A model generated the notes under the pieces. That model saw nothing but the letters and a program-made list of their open reading frames with translations. It was not told where the DNA came from and searched no databases. The position numbers and the translations under genes were made by a program. From Spirosoma telluris (GTDB lineage: Bacteria; Bacteroidota; Bacteroidia; Cytophagales; Spirosomataceae), in assembly GCA_003259005.1 (NCBI GenBank), contig QLII01000001.1, positions 3,488,501-3,552,500 of the forward strand: 64,000 nucleotides of DNA. The letters run 5' to 3'. This document shows positions 39,078 through 48,500 of this stretch, one piece after another. Position 1 is the stretch's first letter. Every line of letters starts with the position of its first letter.

Positions 39078-39556
39078 TGCCGTCTGATAGTAATGCTATT
39101 TTAGAACGACTTGGCCCAGCTGTATTACCCTTTGAGCGTTCAAATTTTAATCGTGAAGTGCTGCCCGGCGAAGATGTAATTTTTCTCGACTATATAATCA
39201 GTTTGGAGTCGGGACAAGTTCCAGCCAATTGCCTTCGTTGCGATTCATCCGATCCCTCTTTGCTACCCTCCGACCTGAAATACCTTTGGGTTATTGATCA
39301 GAATGGGTTAAGAATTATCCATGAAATGACACCTAACTCTCTAGCCGCACGAGGTTGCGTTTGCCATACAAACATCACAGGCAATCGAAAAGCCTTTCAG
39401 GGTGGTGAATTATGGTTCGGAAAAGACGACACTATTTATGTCAATAATCAATCTGGCCGTTTCAAGGCTATAACGATTGCTCAACAACAAGCTGTTTTAG
39501 AATACTTTCGTCGACTTGGCTTTTCAGTTATCCAATTGCCCAACCGGCCTAGCTAA
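39077..39556 (+). CDS. unrecognised Cys-containing protein, second of a coupled pair
   Basis: The protein has 159 residues. It carries C-L-R-C-D near residue 54 and R-G-C-V-C-H near 93, which could bind a metal. The last 50 residues run G-G-E-L-W-F-G-K, I-Y-V-N-N-Q-S-G-R-F, a helix, then R-L-G-F-S-V-I. From memory that shape recalls C-terminal domains of some polymorphic toxins, but I cannot verify it. The start may be the ATG at 39077 or the frame may be fused to the gene before. It precedes argH by 10 bp, but with no functional link. Confidence 0.65.
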   Translation: MPSDSNAILERLGPAVLPFERSNFNREVLPGEDVIFLDYIISLESGQVPANCLRCDSSDPSLLPSDLKYLWVIDQNGLRIIHEMTPNSLAARGCVCHTNITGNRKAFQGGELWFGKDDTIYVNNQSGRFKAITIAQQQAVLEYFRRLGFSVIQLPNRPS

Positions 39557-39566
39557 AACAGACAGT

Positions 39567-40941
39567 ATGATTCACTCATTAACTCCGCTTCGGCGGTCCG
39601 ATTTCGCTTTGAAACTCTGGCAAAAAGAAGGCGTTACAACCGCCGACCAAATCGAACGCTTCACCGTCGGGCGCGACCGTGAAATGGATCTCTACCTCGC
39701 CCCTTTCGACGTATTGGGCAACCTCGCTCATGCGCAGATGCTCGAAACAATCAACCTCCTCACGAAGGAGGAATTAAGGCTGCTGACCGATGAGTTAAAG
39801 AAAATATACCAGCAAATTGAAGACGGGCAGTTTGTTATTGAAGACGGGGTTGAAGATGTCCACTCGCAGGTGGAGTTGATGCTCACCCGATCACTGGGCG
39901 ATGTAGGCAAGAAAATCCATTCAGGCCGGTCACGCAACGATCAGGTGCTGGTTGATATGAAGCTCTTCACCAGGGATCGACTCTGGCAGGTAGCCCAACG
40001 TGTTCAGCGCGTGTTCGAACGCCTGATAAGCCGATCCGAGCAACACAAAGACGATTTGCTGCCAGGGTATACGCACCTTCAAATTGCCATGCCTTCCTCG
40101 TTCGGACTATGGTTTGGTGCCTATGCCGAAGCCCTTGCCGACGATATGCTGACGCTTCAAACGGCCTACCGACTGGCTAACCGAAACCCACTGGGTTCGG
40201 GAGCGGGTTATGGTTCGTCGTTTCCGCTTAACCGCACGCTTACCACTGAACTGCTGGGCTTCGAGGGTATGCACGTCAACGTAGTGTATGCGCAGATGAG
40301 CCGGGGAAAACCGAGCAAACGGCCCTGACTGCACTGGCTGCTGTTGCCGCTACGCTCTCGCGGATGGCAATGGACATTTGCCTCTATAATAGCCAGAATT
40401 TCGGTTTCCTGACGCTTCCCGACGCATTGACGACGGGTTCCAGCATTATGCCGCACAAGAAAAACCGGACGTTGCCGAGCTTCTACGCGCCAAAACCAAC
40501 CGAATGAAAGCCCTGCCAATGGAGGTAACGCTCGTCATGAGCAACCTCCCTTCCGGCTATCACCGCGACATGCAGTTGCTGAAAGAAATTCTGATGCCTG
40601 CTTTCGACGAAATTCTGGATTGTCTGGACATCACCGATTTCATGCTTGAACACATTCAGGTCAAGCCTAACCTGCTGGACGACCCTAAATATGACTTGCT
40701 GTTCAGCGTTGAGCGTGTCAATGAACTGGTGTTACAGGGTGTGCCCTTCCGTGAAGCCTACCGAATCATTGGGAAAGAAATTGCGGAACATACCTATAGT
40801 CCCTCCCGCGACCTGCATCATACGCATGAAGGCAGCATTGGCAACCTCGGCAATGACTTGATTAGTCAATCCATGGAGCAGGCCCTGGCAGGTTTCGGAG
40901 CCGCGAAAGCCCAAACGGCTATTGAGGGGTTATTGGGCTGA
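39567..40941 (+). CDS. argH: argininosuccinate lyase (frameshifted)
   Basis: ArgH splits argininosuccinate into arginine and fumarate, the last step of arginine synthesis. ATG 39567 gives a natural start before L-W-Q-K-E-G. Conserved blocks are [10 protein letters not shown], the S-G-R-S-R-N-D-Q-V motif, Y-T-H-L-Q-I-A-M-P and, after correction, the superfamily signature [11 protein letters not shown] near 291-301. Two lost bases (A-run 40307-40310 and C-run 40465-40466) break it. The restored length is about 458 residues, normal for the family. No other arg genes are in the window. Confidence 0.93.
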
Positions 40942-40955
40942 ACAAGTTAATTGTG

Positions 40956-40963
40956 TAACTTTC
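40956..40963 (+). promoter_or_regulatory. possible promoter of the first Uma2 gene
   Basis: TAACTTTC (one base off TAnnTTTG) ends 19 nt before the ATG at 40983. A TTG at 40933-40935 lies 20 bp upstream and could be the -33 element. Confidence 0.4.
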
Positions 40964-40982
40964 CTAAAAACACAGAACGCCT

Positions 40983-41612
40983 ATGATTACGACAATCGAA
41001 ACCGTTCAGCCGCCCCGCGTGGATTCGCCCGTAGCGGATTCATCATCCATTCCCGAGTCGCTTATTTATGAGACGCTTAATGGTCGTCCATTGTACTACA
41101 GGGGGTATCGCGATGTGATAGCGGGCACTCTTAAATCTGAAGACCTTATGGGAAGTAGTGATTTACAAAGTATTCTAGTATCACTTATTAATACGCACAT
41201 CACTATTAATCGCGACAAGAAACAGTACATTACGGCTACAAATGAATCGGGTTTGCATTTAGGTGTAGGCGATAACTTATCGGCAGACATTGCCCTGTTT
41301 GAAAAAGCGAAGTTGTCTAAACTTAAAGGCAAGTATTTCGATATAGCGCCCAAAATTGTGATTGAAGTCGATATAAAAATTGACCTCAATGCCATTGGAA
41401 GCGACGTAGCCTATATCTCCGAAAAAACACAGGAATTATTCAGTTTTGGCGTTGAGCGTGTGCTCTGGGTATTATCCAGTATTCGGAAAGTCATTATCCT
41501 TCATCCAAATCAGGATTGGATAACGACCGATTGGAGCAACGATATAACGGTCATGGAAGGCTGTGTGCTCAATATCAAAAACTTACTGGACGAGGAAGAA
41601 ATTTCGTATTGA
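40983..41612 (+). CDS. Uma2 family protein (DUF820 nuclease fold)
   Basis: The protein has 209 residues. The Uma2 (DUF820) fold is a restriction-nuclease relative, shown here by the S-A-D-I-A-L-F strand followed by P-K-I-V-I-E-V-D-I-K (the E-x-K-like pair, here E-V-D-I-K) and the Y-I-S-E-K-T-Q-E-L-F-S-F-G-V helix. The family is greatly expanded in cyanobacteria and Cytophagales and has no settled role. It reads intact. A second Uma2 gene of a different subtype is at 58841. Confidence 0.85.
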   Translation: MITTIETVQPPRVDSPVADSSSIPESLIYETLNGRPLYYRGYRDVIAGTLKSEDLMGSSDLQSILVSLINTHITINRDKKQYITATNESGLHLGVGDNLSADIALFEKAKLSKLKGKYFDIAPKIVIEVDIKIDLNAIGSDVAYISEKTQELFSFGVERVLWVLSSIRKVIILHPNQDWITTDWSNDITVMEGCVLNIKNLLDEEEISY

Positions 41613-41628
41613 TTGGGGCTTGGGGGAA

Positions 41629-41658
41629 TAAGTGGAATGGGTGCACCCATTCCACTTA
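41629..41658. terminator. 30-bp perfect palindrome between convergent genes
   Basis: Positions 41629-41658 are self-complementary with no spacer (centre TGCA). It lies 17 bp after the Uma2 stop and 14 bp before the stop of the convergent propeller gene. A two-way terminator is likely, although no T-tract follows. Confidence 0.6.
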
Positions 41659-41671
41659 CTACACAAATCAC

Positions 41672-42538
41672 CTACTCAACCCGATACGCCACCAGACTAT
41701 TCTTATAAAACGTCGGCACAATCAATAGTTTTTTCTTCGCCACGTAGTCCATATCCGCCGAATTGATTTTGGCCTCCCGCGTGTCTATCAACTGCTCTTT
41801 GGTGCCATCGGCATTGACATGAAAAATCTGCCCGTTCCAGTCCGAGACGAAATAGTTGCCTTTCCCTTCTGGAACGATACCATCTGTATTACCCATACCG
41901 TCAGCTAGTTTTGATATGGTTTTGGTAGCCAAGTCTACCGATTGCAAAGCACCTATTTTGGTGCTTCCAATCATGAGTTTATCCTTACCCACGGCCAGTA
42001 GACCATTGGGCTTATTGATTTCTCCACCCTCCATGAATACTTCCCATTTATCCTCTTTCAGACGGTAAATTTTGTCATTTCGATTGTCAGAAACGTAGAC
42101 CGTTCCATCTTTTGCCACCGTTACGTCATTCAGAAAACCATCTTTACCAACGGCGTCCCAGGTTTTCTCAGCCTGACCGTTTTCGGTATTAATGCAGACC
42201 AAACGGTACACATCCGTCACGTAAAGTTTATTTTTATACAAGCCCATACCCTTGGGTGCATTTAAGCCGGACGTCCAGCGCAGGTTTTCGATTTTACCAT
42301 CTAAGGATACTGTCGAGATAAAGCCGCTACCATCGAGCGCATCCGCTTTTCCATCAATATTGGCCACATATAGGGTGCTATGGCCATCATACAATACCGA
42401 CTCAGGCGTACGGAGTGTTGTATCCGTCTCCCAGACTTTCACCAATTTCATCGGCTTCGGGCGAGCGGGTGGAGGTGTCAGCGCCAAGAGACCTATACCG
42501 GCAGTTACGGCAAGGGTTAAAAACGTAAATTGTCTCAT
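41672..42538 (-). CDS. secreted SMP-30/gluconolactonase-like beta-propeller protein
   Basis: The protein has 288 residues and a signal peptide (about 1-20). The mature part is a six-bladed propeller: E-S-V-L-Y-D-G, N-A-P-K-G-M-G-L, D-G-F-L-N-D-V-T-V, N-K-P-N-G-L-L and N-T-D-G-I-V-P-E are repeated blade starts typical of SMP-30/gluconolactonase/LRE proteins, with Asn/Asp residues suited to a calcium site. Many Bacteroidota members are annotated as gluconolaconase-type ATP/GTP-binding proteins without proof. The substrate is unknown. It has no frameshift. Confidence 0.85.
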   Translation of the reverse strand: MRQFTFLTLAVTAGIGLLALTPPPARPKPMKLVKVWETDTTLRTPESVLYDGHSTLYVANIDGKADALDGSGFISTVSLDGKIENLRWTSGLNAPKGMGLYKNKLYVTDVYRLVCINTENGQAEKTWDAVGKDGFLNDVTVAKDGTVYVSDNRNDKIYRLKEDKWEVFMEGGEINKPNGLLAVGKDKLMIGSTKIGALQSVDLATKTISKLADGMGNTDGIVPEGKGNYFVSDWNGQIFHVNADGTKEQLIDTREAKINSADMDYVAKKKLLIVPTFYKNSLVAYRVE

Positions 42539-42724
42539 GTTCTATTGATTATCAATTAATTGAAAAAAAATTAGTTGTAACATGCCGGGGTGATTGTTGA
42601 TTGCTGGCGCATCTGTAAAAGGCATGATATGATTTTTCTAATTGTCTACTAATTTTCTATTCTAACTAGGAAACAATCGACAAACAAGGGTGTTTAAAAT
42701 CCTGCACGCTAAAAAAATCAGGTT

Positions 42725-42934
42725 ATGGAAAACTACCAATCCCTCGCTTCGCAGGTGCAAACACCAGTCGGGCAACTCAAGGACAGCATCCGCGATATGA
42801 TCCGGCTGCAACGTGACTATCAACTTTCTGACGAATTGTTCTGGGAGGTGTTTAATGCTCGCGTTCTGCTCAACGAACAGATTGATGTCAATGCCTTCCT
42901 CAGTGATCTTAACGCGCCATTCGCTCTAGCTTAA
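42725..42934 (+). CDS. small hypothetical protein
   Basis: The protein has 69 residues, is mostly helical and acidic, and has no signal peptide. It contains Q-L-K-D-S-I-R-D-M-I-R-L-Q-R-D-Y. I do not recognise a family. Codon use looks like that of neighbours, and a long inverted repeat follows it directly, which supports a real transcript end. It may be a regulatory or structural small protein; nothing more can be said. Confidence 0.55.
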   Translation: MENYQSLASQVQTPVGQLKDSIRDMIRLQRDYQLSDELFWEVFNARVLLNEQIDVNAFLSDLNAPFALA

Positions 42935-42952
42935 TGAACAGGATCACGCTAC

Positions 42953-43056
42953 CATTTGTCATTAAGTAGTCAGGTATAGTCATTGGTTGTAAAAACTCGC
43001 GTAGCGTATTTCAGGAATTTACAATCAATGACTACACTTGACTACTAATGACAATG
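42953..43056. terminator. long imperfect inverted repeat between convergent genes
   Basis: Arms 42953-42993 and 43018-43056 pair over about 39 bp (TGTCATT, AGTAGTCA, TAGTCATTG and TTGTAAA blocks) with a few mismatches and two one-base bulges. The bulges are in T and A runs. It sits between the small gene (+) and the MFS gene (-). Confidence 0.65.
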
Positions 43057-43059
43057 ATT

Positions 43060-44310
43060 TCAACTCAACCTCACAGTAAACAATTCTTTCGACTTAGCGT
43101 AAACATACGCCACCACAAACAGAGTAACTACACCACCCAGAGCCACAGAGGGCACCGTGCCCAGTAACCGGGCCAACAGCCCCGATTCAAATGCACCAAT
43201 CTCGTTCGACGAACTAACAAAGATGCCATTGACAGCGGCTACGCGACCGCGCATGTGATCGGGTGGAAAAATTTGAAGAATCGTTTGCCGGATAATTACG
43301 CTCACACTATCAAATGCCCCGGTTAATCCGAGCATGATGAGCGACAGATAAAAATTTGTCGATAGGGCAAAGACGATCGTTGCCACCCCGAAACCAGCGA
43401 CAGCCAGTAGCATATTGCGCCAGGCGTTGTGCGTTGGTGGATGTTTTGTCATGTAAGCCATTGTTAAGAGTGCGCCTACAGACGGAGCCGCCCGCAGAAA
43501 CCCTAACCCTTCGGCTCCTACCCGCAAAATATCTTCGGCATAGACCGGCAAAATAGCAACTACGCCACCAAACAGCACCGAAAACAAATCGAGTGAAATG
43601 GCGTAGAGTACAATTTGAGTTTTGAAGACAAAGCGGAAACCTTCTTTCAGACTTTCCCGTAGTCCAAGAACCGGCTCATTACTTACGGGTACAGGCTTGC
43701 GGTCAATTAGGGAAATAAGCAGGTAACAAACTGCCAGCAACCCGATAACCACAATCAGCGAATTATCGAATCCAACCCAGCTATACAGAAAACCAGCTAG
43801 CCCCGGCCCTACAATGGCTCCTGCCTGCCAAAACGAACTGCTCCAGGTGGCCGAGTTGGCATAGAGTTCGCGGGGAACCAAAAACGGCTTCAACGACGAA
43901 CTGGCTGGCGAATAAAATCCTTTGGCAGTGCCAATGAGCATCAAAACGCCATAGATCGTTGCCAAACGGACTGTTTGCGACAACCCCGACACGATTGACG
44001 GCTGGAAAACTAAATACAGAATAACCGAGCCCAGCAGGATAACCAGCAAACTCCACTGCAAAATGCTTTTCTTATCACGCCGATCGGCCAGGTGCCCCCC
44101 GAACAGAGATAAAGCGATAAACGGAATGGCTTCTGCCAGCCCCACTAAACCCAGCATGAGTGGATCATGGGTGATTTTATACAGTTCGTAGCCCAGCGTA
44201 ACCTCCTGAATCAGCAATGTTGCTGTAATTAGGAAGCTGTTCATAACGAAATAGCGAAATTCAGGAATCCGGAGGGAAGCAAAAGTATCGTTGGAGGTCT
44301 GTTGAACCAT
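43060..44310 (-). CDS. MFS transporter, enterobactin-exporter-like
   Basis: The protein has about 416 residues from ATG 44310; an in-frame GTG at 44316 is less likely. Twelve membrane helices are seen. G-G-H-L-A-D-R-R-D-K-K is the MFS loop 2-3 motif, and the order of helices fits the EntS/DHA3 subgroup (V-Q-Q-T-S-N-D-T-F-A-S-L-R-I-P-E-F-R start). The substrate is unknown; drug or siderophore export is typical of relatives. It is intact. It is divergent from trpF, only 58 bp away. Confidence 0.9.
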   Translation of the reverse strand: MVQQTSNDTFASLRIPEFRYFVMNSFLITATLLIQEVTLGYELYKITHDPLMLGLVGLAEAIPFIALSLFGGHLADRRDKKSILQWSLLVILLGSVILYLVFQPSIVSGLSQTVRLATIYGVLMLIGTAKGFYSPASSSLKPFLVPRELYANSATWSSSFWQAGAIVGPGLAGFLYSWVGFDNSLIVVIGLLAVCYLLISLIDRKPVPVSNEPVLGLRESLKEGFRFVFKTQIVLYAISLDLFSVLFGGVVAILPVYAEDILRVGAEGLGFLRAAPSVGALLTMAYMTKHPPTHNAWRNMLLAVAGFGVATIVFALSTNFYLSLIMLGLTGAFDSVSVIIRQTILQIFPPDHMRGRVAAVNGIFVSSSNEIGAFESGLLARLLGTVPSVALGGVVTLFVVAYVYAKSKELFTVRLS

Positions 44311-44368
44311 AATCACACAAACCGTATGTTTACGGCTTTATCGTTTCTAGTATAAGCAACCGAAAACA

Positions 44369-45030
44369 ATGGAATCTCCGTTCCGAACCAGGGTAAAAAT
44401 TTGTTGTATTAGTAGCCTCTCCGAAGCAAGGCTGGCTATTCAGTTGGGTGCCGATGCACTTGGTCTGGTAGGCCAAATGCCCAGCGGACCTGGTGTAGTG
44501 CAAGATGATTTAGCCGCCCAGATTGTCAACGCTACCCCTCCGCCCATAGCCACATTTATGCTAACCAGTGAAACCACGCTTGACGCTATCATCGCCCATC
44601 AACAGCGTGTAGGAGCCAATACGATTCAACTTGTGGATGCGGTGGCCCCGAAATCTACGCCCAATTACAGAACGCATTGCCTGCAATAAACGTGGTGCAG
44701 GTTATTCATGTCATTGACGAGCGGAATCTCGATGAGGCCCTTCAGGCGGTTCAGAATGGCGTCGATGCCTTGTTGCTGGATTCTGGCAATCCAACTCTGG
44801 CCGTAAAAGAATTAGGGGGTACGGGTCGGGTACATAACTGGCAGGTGAGTCGGCAGATTGTAGAGCAATCACGGGTTCCTATATTTCTAGCGGGTGGTCT
44901 AACCCCCGAAAACGTGCGCCAGGCCATCGACACCGTACGGCCCTTTGGCCTCGATATTTGCAGCGGAGTCCGAACGGGCGGCCATCTGGATGCCCAAAAG
45001 CTGGAAGCGTTCATGCGGGCGATTAACTAA
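44369..45030 (+). CDS. trpF: phosphoribosylanthranilate isomerase family protein (frameshifted)
   Basis: TrpF isomerises phosphoribosylanthranilate in tryptophan synthesis. K-I-C-C-I-S has the catalytic-base Cys of the usual K-I-C-G-I motif (here Cys-Cys). A lost C at 44646-44649 splits the gene; restoring it gives A-P-E-I-Y-A-Q-L-Q and then L-L-L-D-S-G-N with the acid Asp, G-G-T-G-R-V-H-N-W and F-L-A-G-G-L-T-P-E-N-V. The length is about 220 residues, normal. The absence of other trp genes, and the Cys replacing Gly, leave a small chance that it is a paralogue with a different substrate. Confidence 0.85.
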
Positions 45031-45031
45031 G

Positions 45032-45103
45032 AAAGCAGGGAGCGGGGAGCATGGTCATGGAAAGCATTGCAATCCGTGCACCTTGCTCCCGGCGCCCTGC
45101 TTT
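45032..45103 (+). terminator. inverted repeat after trpF
   Basis: Arms 45032-45055 and 45080-45103 pair with few mismatches (AAAGCAGGG...GGGAGCA with its complement). It begins just after the trpF stop and is followed by T-rich then A-rich sequence. Confidence 0.6.
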
Positions 45104-45114
45104 ATACCAAAAAA

Positions 45115-45144
45115 CAAAAAAGCCCGCACTGATTAGTACGGACT
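45115..45144 (-). terminator. terminator of the Hsp20 gene
   Basis: On the minus strand AGTCCGTAC-loop-GTGCGGGCT forms a stem with two G-U pairs, followed by a run of six T. It ends 22 bp after the Hsp20 stop. Confidence 0.75.
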
Positions 45145-45166
45145 TTCTGATCCTGCCGGATTGCCA

Positions 45167-45589
45167 TTAAGCAACGGCAATCTCCTTCACCAACTTCTCT
45201 TCTTTTACCTCAATTTTTGGCAATTCAACCGTCAAGATACCGTCGGTATAAGCGGCTTTGATAGCATCAGCATTTACGGTTTTGGGTAAACGGAAGCTCC
45301 GCTCAAATGATGTAAAGCCAAACTCCTGAACGTTAAACTTCTCAGTCGTTTCTTCACTTTTCACTTCCGATTGATAAGCAATCGTCAGTTTGTTGTTTTC
45401 TACGTTGATTTTCAAATCCTCTTTTTTCAGACCAGGAGCGGCCAGGTCAAGGACAAACGCAGTTTCAGTTTCTTTCACATTCACAGCCGGTACATTCGGA
45501 GTCGAATTATGATACCGGTTGATTACTGGACGGCTATAGAATGGGTTGAAGAAAGTAGGGAAGTTGTTATATCGAACTAAGGTTGCCAT
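45167..45589 (-). CDS. Hsp20/alpha-crystallin small heat-shock protein
   Basis: The protein has 140 residues from ATG 45589 (M-A-T-L-V-R-Y-N-N-F-P-T-F-F); a longer frame adds 14 unlikely residues. The N-terminal arm is followed by an alpha-crystallin domain (about 38-135) with N-V-K-E-T-E-T-A-F-V-L-D-L-A-A-P-G and the A-Y-T-D-G-I-L-T-V-E-L-P-K strand. The usual I-x-I/V tail is K-E-I-A-V. It is an ATP-independent chaperone that holds unfolded proteins under heat or other stress. Confidence 0.94.
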   Translation of the reverse strand: MATLVRYNNFPTFFNPFYSRPVINRYHNSTPNVPAVNVKETETAFVLDLAAPGLKKEDLKINVENNKLTIAYQSEVKSEETTEKFNVQEFGFTSFERSFRLPKTVNADAIKAAYTDGILTVELPKIEVKEEKLVKEIAVA

Positions 45590-45923
45590 TTGCTTATTTG
45601 GTTTATTAGGTTGTTTTACAATCGAACACATACACCCTAAATCAACTACCGTACCAACGCTATTTCATTAAATTATCACTGCCATTTTGTCTTAAAAAGA
45701 AATAAATGGGTAACAATAAATGACATTATGACTGATTTATACTGAATTTACAGTATATAAATGCATAATTGACAGTTTTTGTTAGGTAGTCTCTGATTTT
45801 GGATTTGAACAGCAGACTCGACGCCCCGCTTAATCATCATTCCAGCTTGGCTTAACGGCAACAAAAGCCTAATTTTATCCCCCTCAATACAATACTTGCT
45901 CACCAAAACTTCTGGACTTTTTT
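45590..45923. other. 334-bp divergent intergenic region
   Basis: This AT-rich gap separates Hsp20 (-) and the TPR gene (+) and must hold both promoters. I see no further gene and no strong hairpin. A long stretch of A/T (45660-45770) includes TATAAATGCATAA-like sequence. I could not assign a heat-shock element such as a CIRCE repeat. Confidence 0.5.
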
Positions 45924-47261
45924 ATGAAGCGACTTATTCTGCCGCTGGTTACTCTTTTTTTGTGCGCCAGACTGACGAATCCTGCCAGCGCCCAACAAAC
46001 CGCCGTTGACTTTTTTGAAAGTGGCATAGCCAAAAGCAAAGCAAACGATTTTACGGGTGCCCTACAGGCATTCAGCATGGCCATTACCATGAATCCCGAT
46101 AACTCGGCAAGTTATTACAACCGAGGACTTGCCAAAGCCAATCTGAAAGACCATCGGGGCGCGATTCTGGACTATGACCGTGCTATTGAACTCAACGGGA
46201 AAGATGCCCTGGCCTATCTGAGTCGTGGCGTTAGCAAGAGCAAGCAGGACGACCATCGGGGGCATTACTGGATTTCAGCCGGTCCATCGAACTAAACCCG
46301 ACGATCCACAGGCTTACTACAACCGGGGCGTCAGCCGGAGTCGCATAGATCAGTATCGGGGAGCCCTGACCGATTTCACCAAAGCCCTTGAACTCGACCC
46401 AACCAATGCCCAGACCTACTACGTACGGGGGGTTACGAAACAAAAACTGGAAGATTTTGCCGGTAGCTTACCAGATTTCACCAAAGTGATTGACCTTACG
46501 CCCAAACGTCCCCAGGCGTATGCCGGGCGAGGTATGTCGAAGGTTGAGTTAAACGATTTTACGGGTGCCGTTACTGACCTTAATAAAGCGATTGAACTTA
46601 GCCCAGAAGATGGAGAATCCTATTTTTATCGAGGATATGCCAAAAGCAAGTTAGAAGACTACAAAGGTTCTCTCCCCGATTATGATAAGGCCATCGCGCT
46701 TAAAGGCGACAACTACCGGGCTTATTATGGACGGGGATTCTGCCGCAGCAAACTTGGCGATCAAAAAGGCGCGGTTCAGGATCTTAACCAGGCCATTGAA
46801 ATGAATAATGTCAATGTCGACTCGAAGGTTGTTTATAGTGGCCGTATCAATCGCGCAACCCTCGATAAGTTGCGTGATGTTGTTCAGGAACGCAATAAAA
46901 TTAATGAGTTAGGCAGTGAACGCGCCGAAGCCTATTTCAGCAGGGGCGTCAGTAAAAACAAGCAGGGCGATCAAAAAGCTGCTATTATCGATCTTAATAA
47001 AGCTATTGAACTCAGCCCAACCTATGCCGAAGCCTATTTCAGCCGGGCCTGATTAAGTCGGCACAAGGCGATCAGAAAGCCGCTATCATGGACTGCAACA
47101 GTGCCATTAAACTAAATCCACGCTATGCCGAAGTATACTACATCCGGGGCATTATCAAGCATAGCCTCGGCGACGAAAACAGTGGCTGTCTAGATCTCTC
47201 CAAAGCGGGCGAACTGGGGTATAACCCGGCCTATAAAGTAATAAGCGATTATTGTAACTAG
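45924..47261 (+). CDS. secreted tetratricopeptide-repeat protein (frameshifted)
   Basis: After correction the protein has about 446 residues: a signal peptide (A-S-A-Q, about residue 21) and then about ten 34-residue TPR units, most with the local pattern Y-Y-x-R-G-x-x-K-x-x-x-x-D-x-x-G-A-x-x-D-x-x-K-A-I-E-L. A non-TPR insert near 285-320 (N-V-N-V-D-S-K-V-V-Y-S-G-R-I-N-R) breaks the run. Three bases are lost: 46258-46262, 46297-46299 and 47045-47047. TPR scaffolds bind partner proteins; the partner is unknown. It ends with a terminator at 47278-47319. Confidence 0.9.
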
Positions 47262-47277
47262 CTCATTATTAGACACC

Positions 47278-47319
47278 AAAAGGGCTGACGCAGGATCATT
47301 GATGCGTAAGCCCTTTTTT
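47278..47319 (+). terminator. Rho-independent terminator of the TPR gene
   Basis: The stem AGGGCT-GACGCA pairs with TGCG(T)A-AGCCCT around a loop near 47293-47302. Six T follow (47314-47319) and AAAA precedes. Confidence 0.85.
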
Positions 47320-47384
47320 ATAGCGTTGATTCATTTTCTGACGCAAACCGCGTATTTCTGTATCAATCTTTTGATTCAGTTCGT

Positions 47385-47615
47385 TTATTTTTTGATGACC
47401 TCTTCAAACTTTCGATTAACTTCCTGACGAAATTCAGCCTGCTCATCAGCTAAACGGCTGGTTTTGATAGTCAGATTGGCTAAGCTTTCTGCCGTAGTAT
47501 CCATATTCTGATCAAGGCGCTTAAATACCGTTAACATTTGAGCTTGCCCCTCAAGTTTTTGAGACAGTTCAATCATCTGTAACGTCAAACGGTCAATCCT
47601 TTGTTCAGTTATCAT
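47385..47615 (-). CDS. small coiled-coil protein of unknown function
   Basis: The protein has 76 residues and is predicted to be one long helix, with heptad-like spacing of L, I, M and V (L-T-L-Q-M-I-E-L-S-Q-K-L, then T-I-K-T-S-R-L-A). It has no signal peptide or transmembrane segment. Similar short coiled-coil proteins are often found beside DUF820 or helicase genes, but none is adjacent here. No function can be assigned. Confidence 0.6.
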   Translation of the reverse strand: MITEQRIDRLTLQMIELSQKLEGQAQMLTVFKRLDQNMDTTAESLANLTIKTSRLADEQAEFRQEVNRKFEEVIKK

Positions 47616-47727
47616 AAAGCGGCAATGTTATTTATTAGCCAACATAATCACTTAGGCTACTAATAATGTGCTATTTAATTCAACTTGCGTGATAGTCGCG
47701 TAGCGACAGTAACACAACCTGCACTAC

Positions 47728-48497
47728 CTACTCAAACCGCAGGTGCTTCACGGAATCGCCCGATGATTCAAGTTCGAGCAAAGCGTCGATGCCAATATCC
47801 AGATGAACATTGACAAACTGCCCCGTCACTTTTTTGTCGCTCTCTTCGGTTTTGACACCTTCGGGTACTAACGGGTTATCAGATACGAGCAAAAGGGCAC
47901 CGTGCGGAATGGAATTAACAAAACCTACGGTGAAAATCGTAGCCGTTTCCATGTCGATGGCCATTGTTCGAAGTTCGCGTAGATAGTCTTTAAATACTTC
48001 GTCGTGTTCCCAGATACGTCGATTGGTTGTATAGACTGTACCGGTCCAATAGTCCAGTTCGTATTTTTTGATCGTTGATGAAACGGCACGCTGTAATCGG
48101 AAAGACGGTAGCGCCGGAATTTCGGGGCGCATGTAGTCATTACTGGTGCCTTCGCCCCGGATGGCAGCAATCGGTAGTACCAGATCGCCAATCTGTGTTT
48201 TTTTCAACCCTCCACATTTACCCAAAAACAAAACTGCCTTCGGTGCAACCGCAGAGAGTAGATCCATAACAGTAGCCGCCATAGCACTGCCCATTCCGAA
48301 ATTGATGATGGTAATGTTATTGGCCGTAGCCGTTTGCATAGCTCGTCCGAGACCAAAATCTCTACGTCGAACTTTTTGGCAAAGAGCTCAACATAGTTGA
48401 TAAAATTGGTCAGCAAAATGTATTCGCCAAATTGCTCAATGGGTGTACCCGTATAGCGTGGCAACCAATTCTGAACGATTTCTTCTTTTGTCTTCAT
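47728..48497 (-). CDS. amn: AMP nucleosidase, short form (frameshifted)
   Basis: Amn cleaves AMP to adenine and ribose-5-phosphate. The family's Bacteroidota form starts M-K-T-K-E-E-I-V-Q-N-W-L-P-R-Y-T-G. A lost base at 48353-48354 splits it; adding one G on the minus strand gives I-L-G-L-G-R-A-M-Q-T-A-T and about 256 residues. I-I-N-F-G-M-G-S, L-F-L-G-K-C-G-G-L and A-I-D-M-E-T-A-T-I-F (the phosphorylase-type catalytic site with M-E and D residues) are all present. It is divergent from the HsdR-N-like gene with an inverted repeat between. Confidence 0.92.
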
Positions 48498-48500
48498 TTT

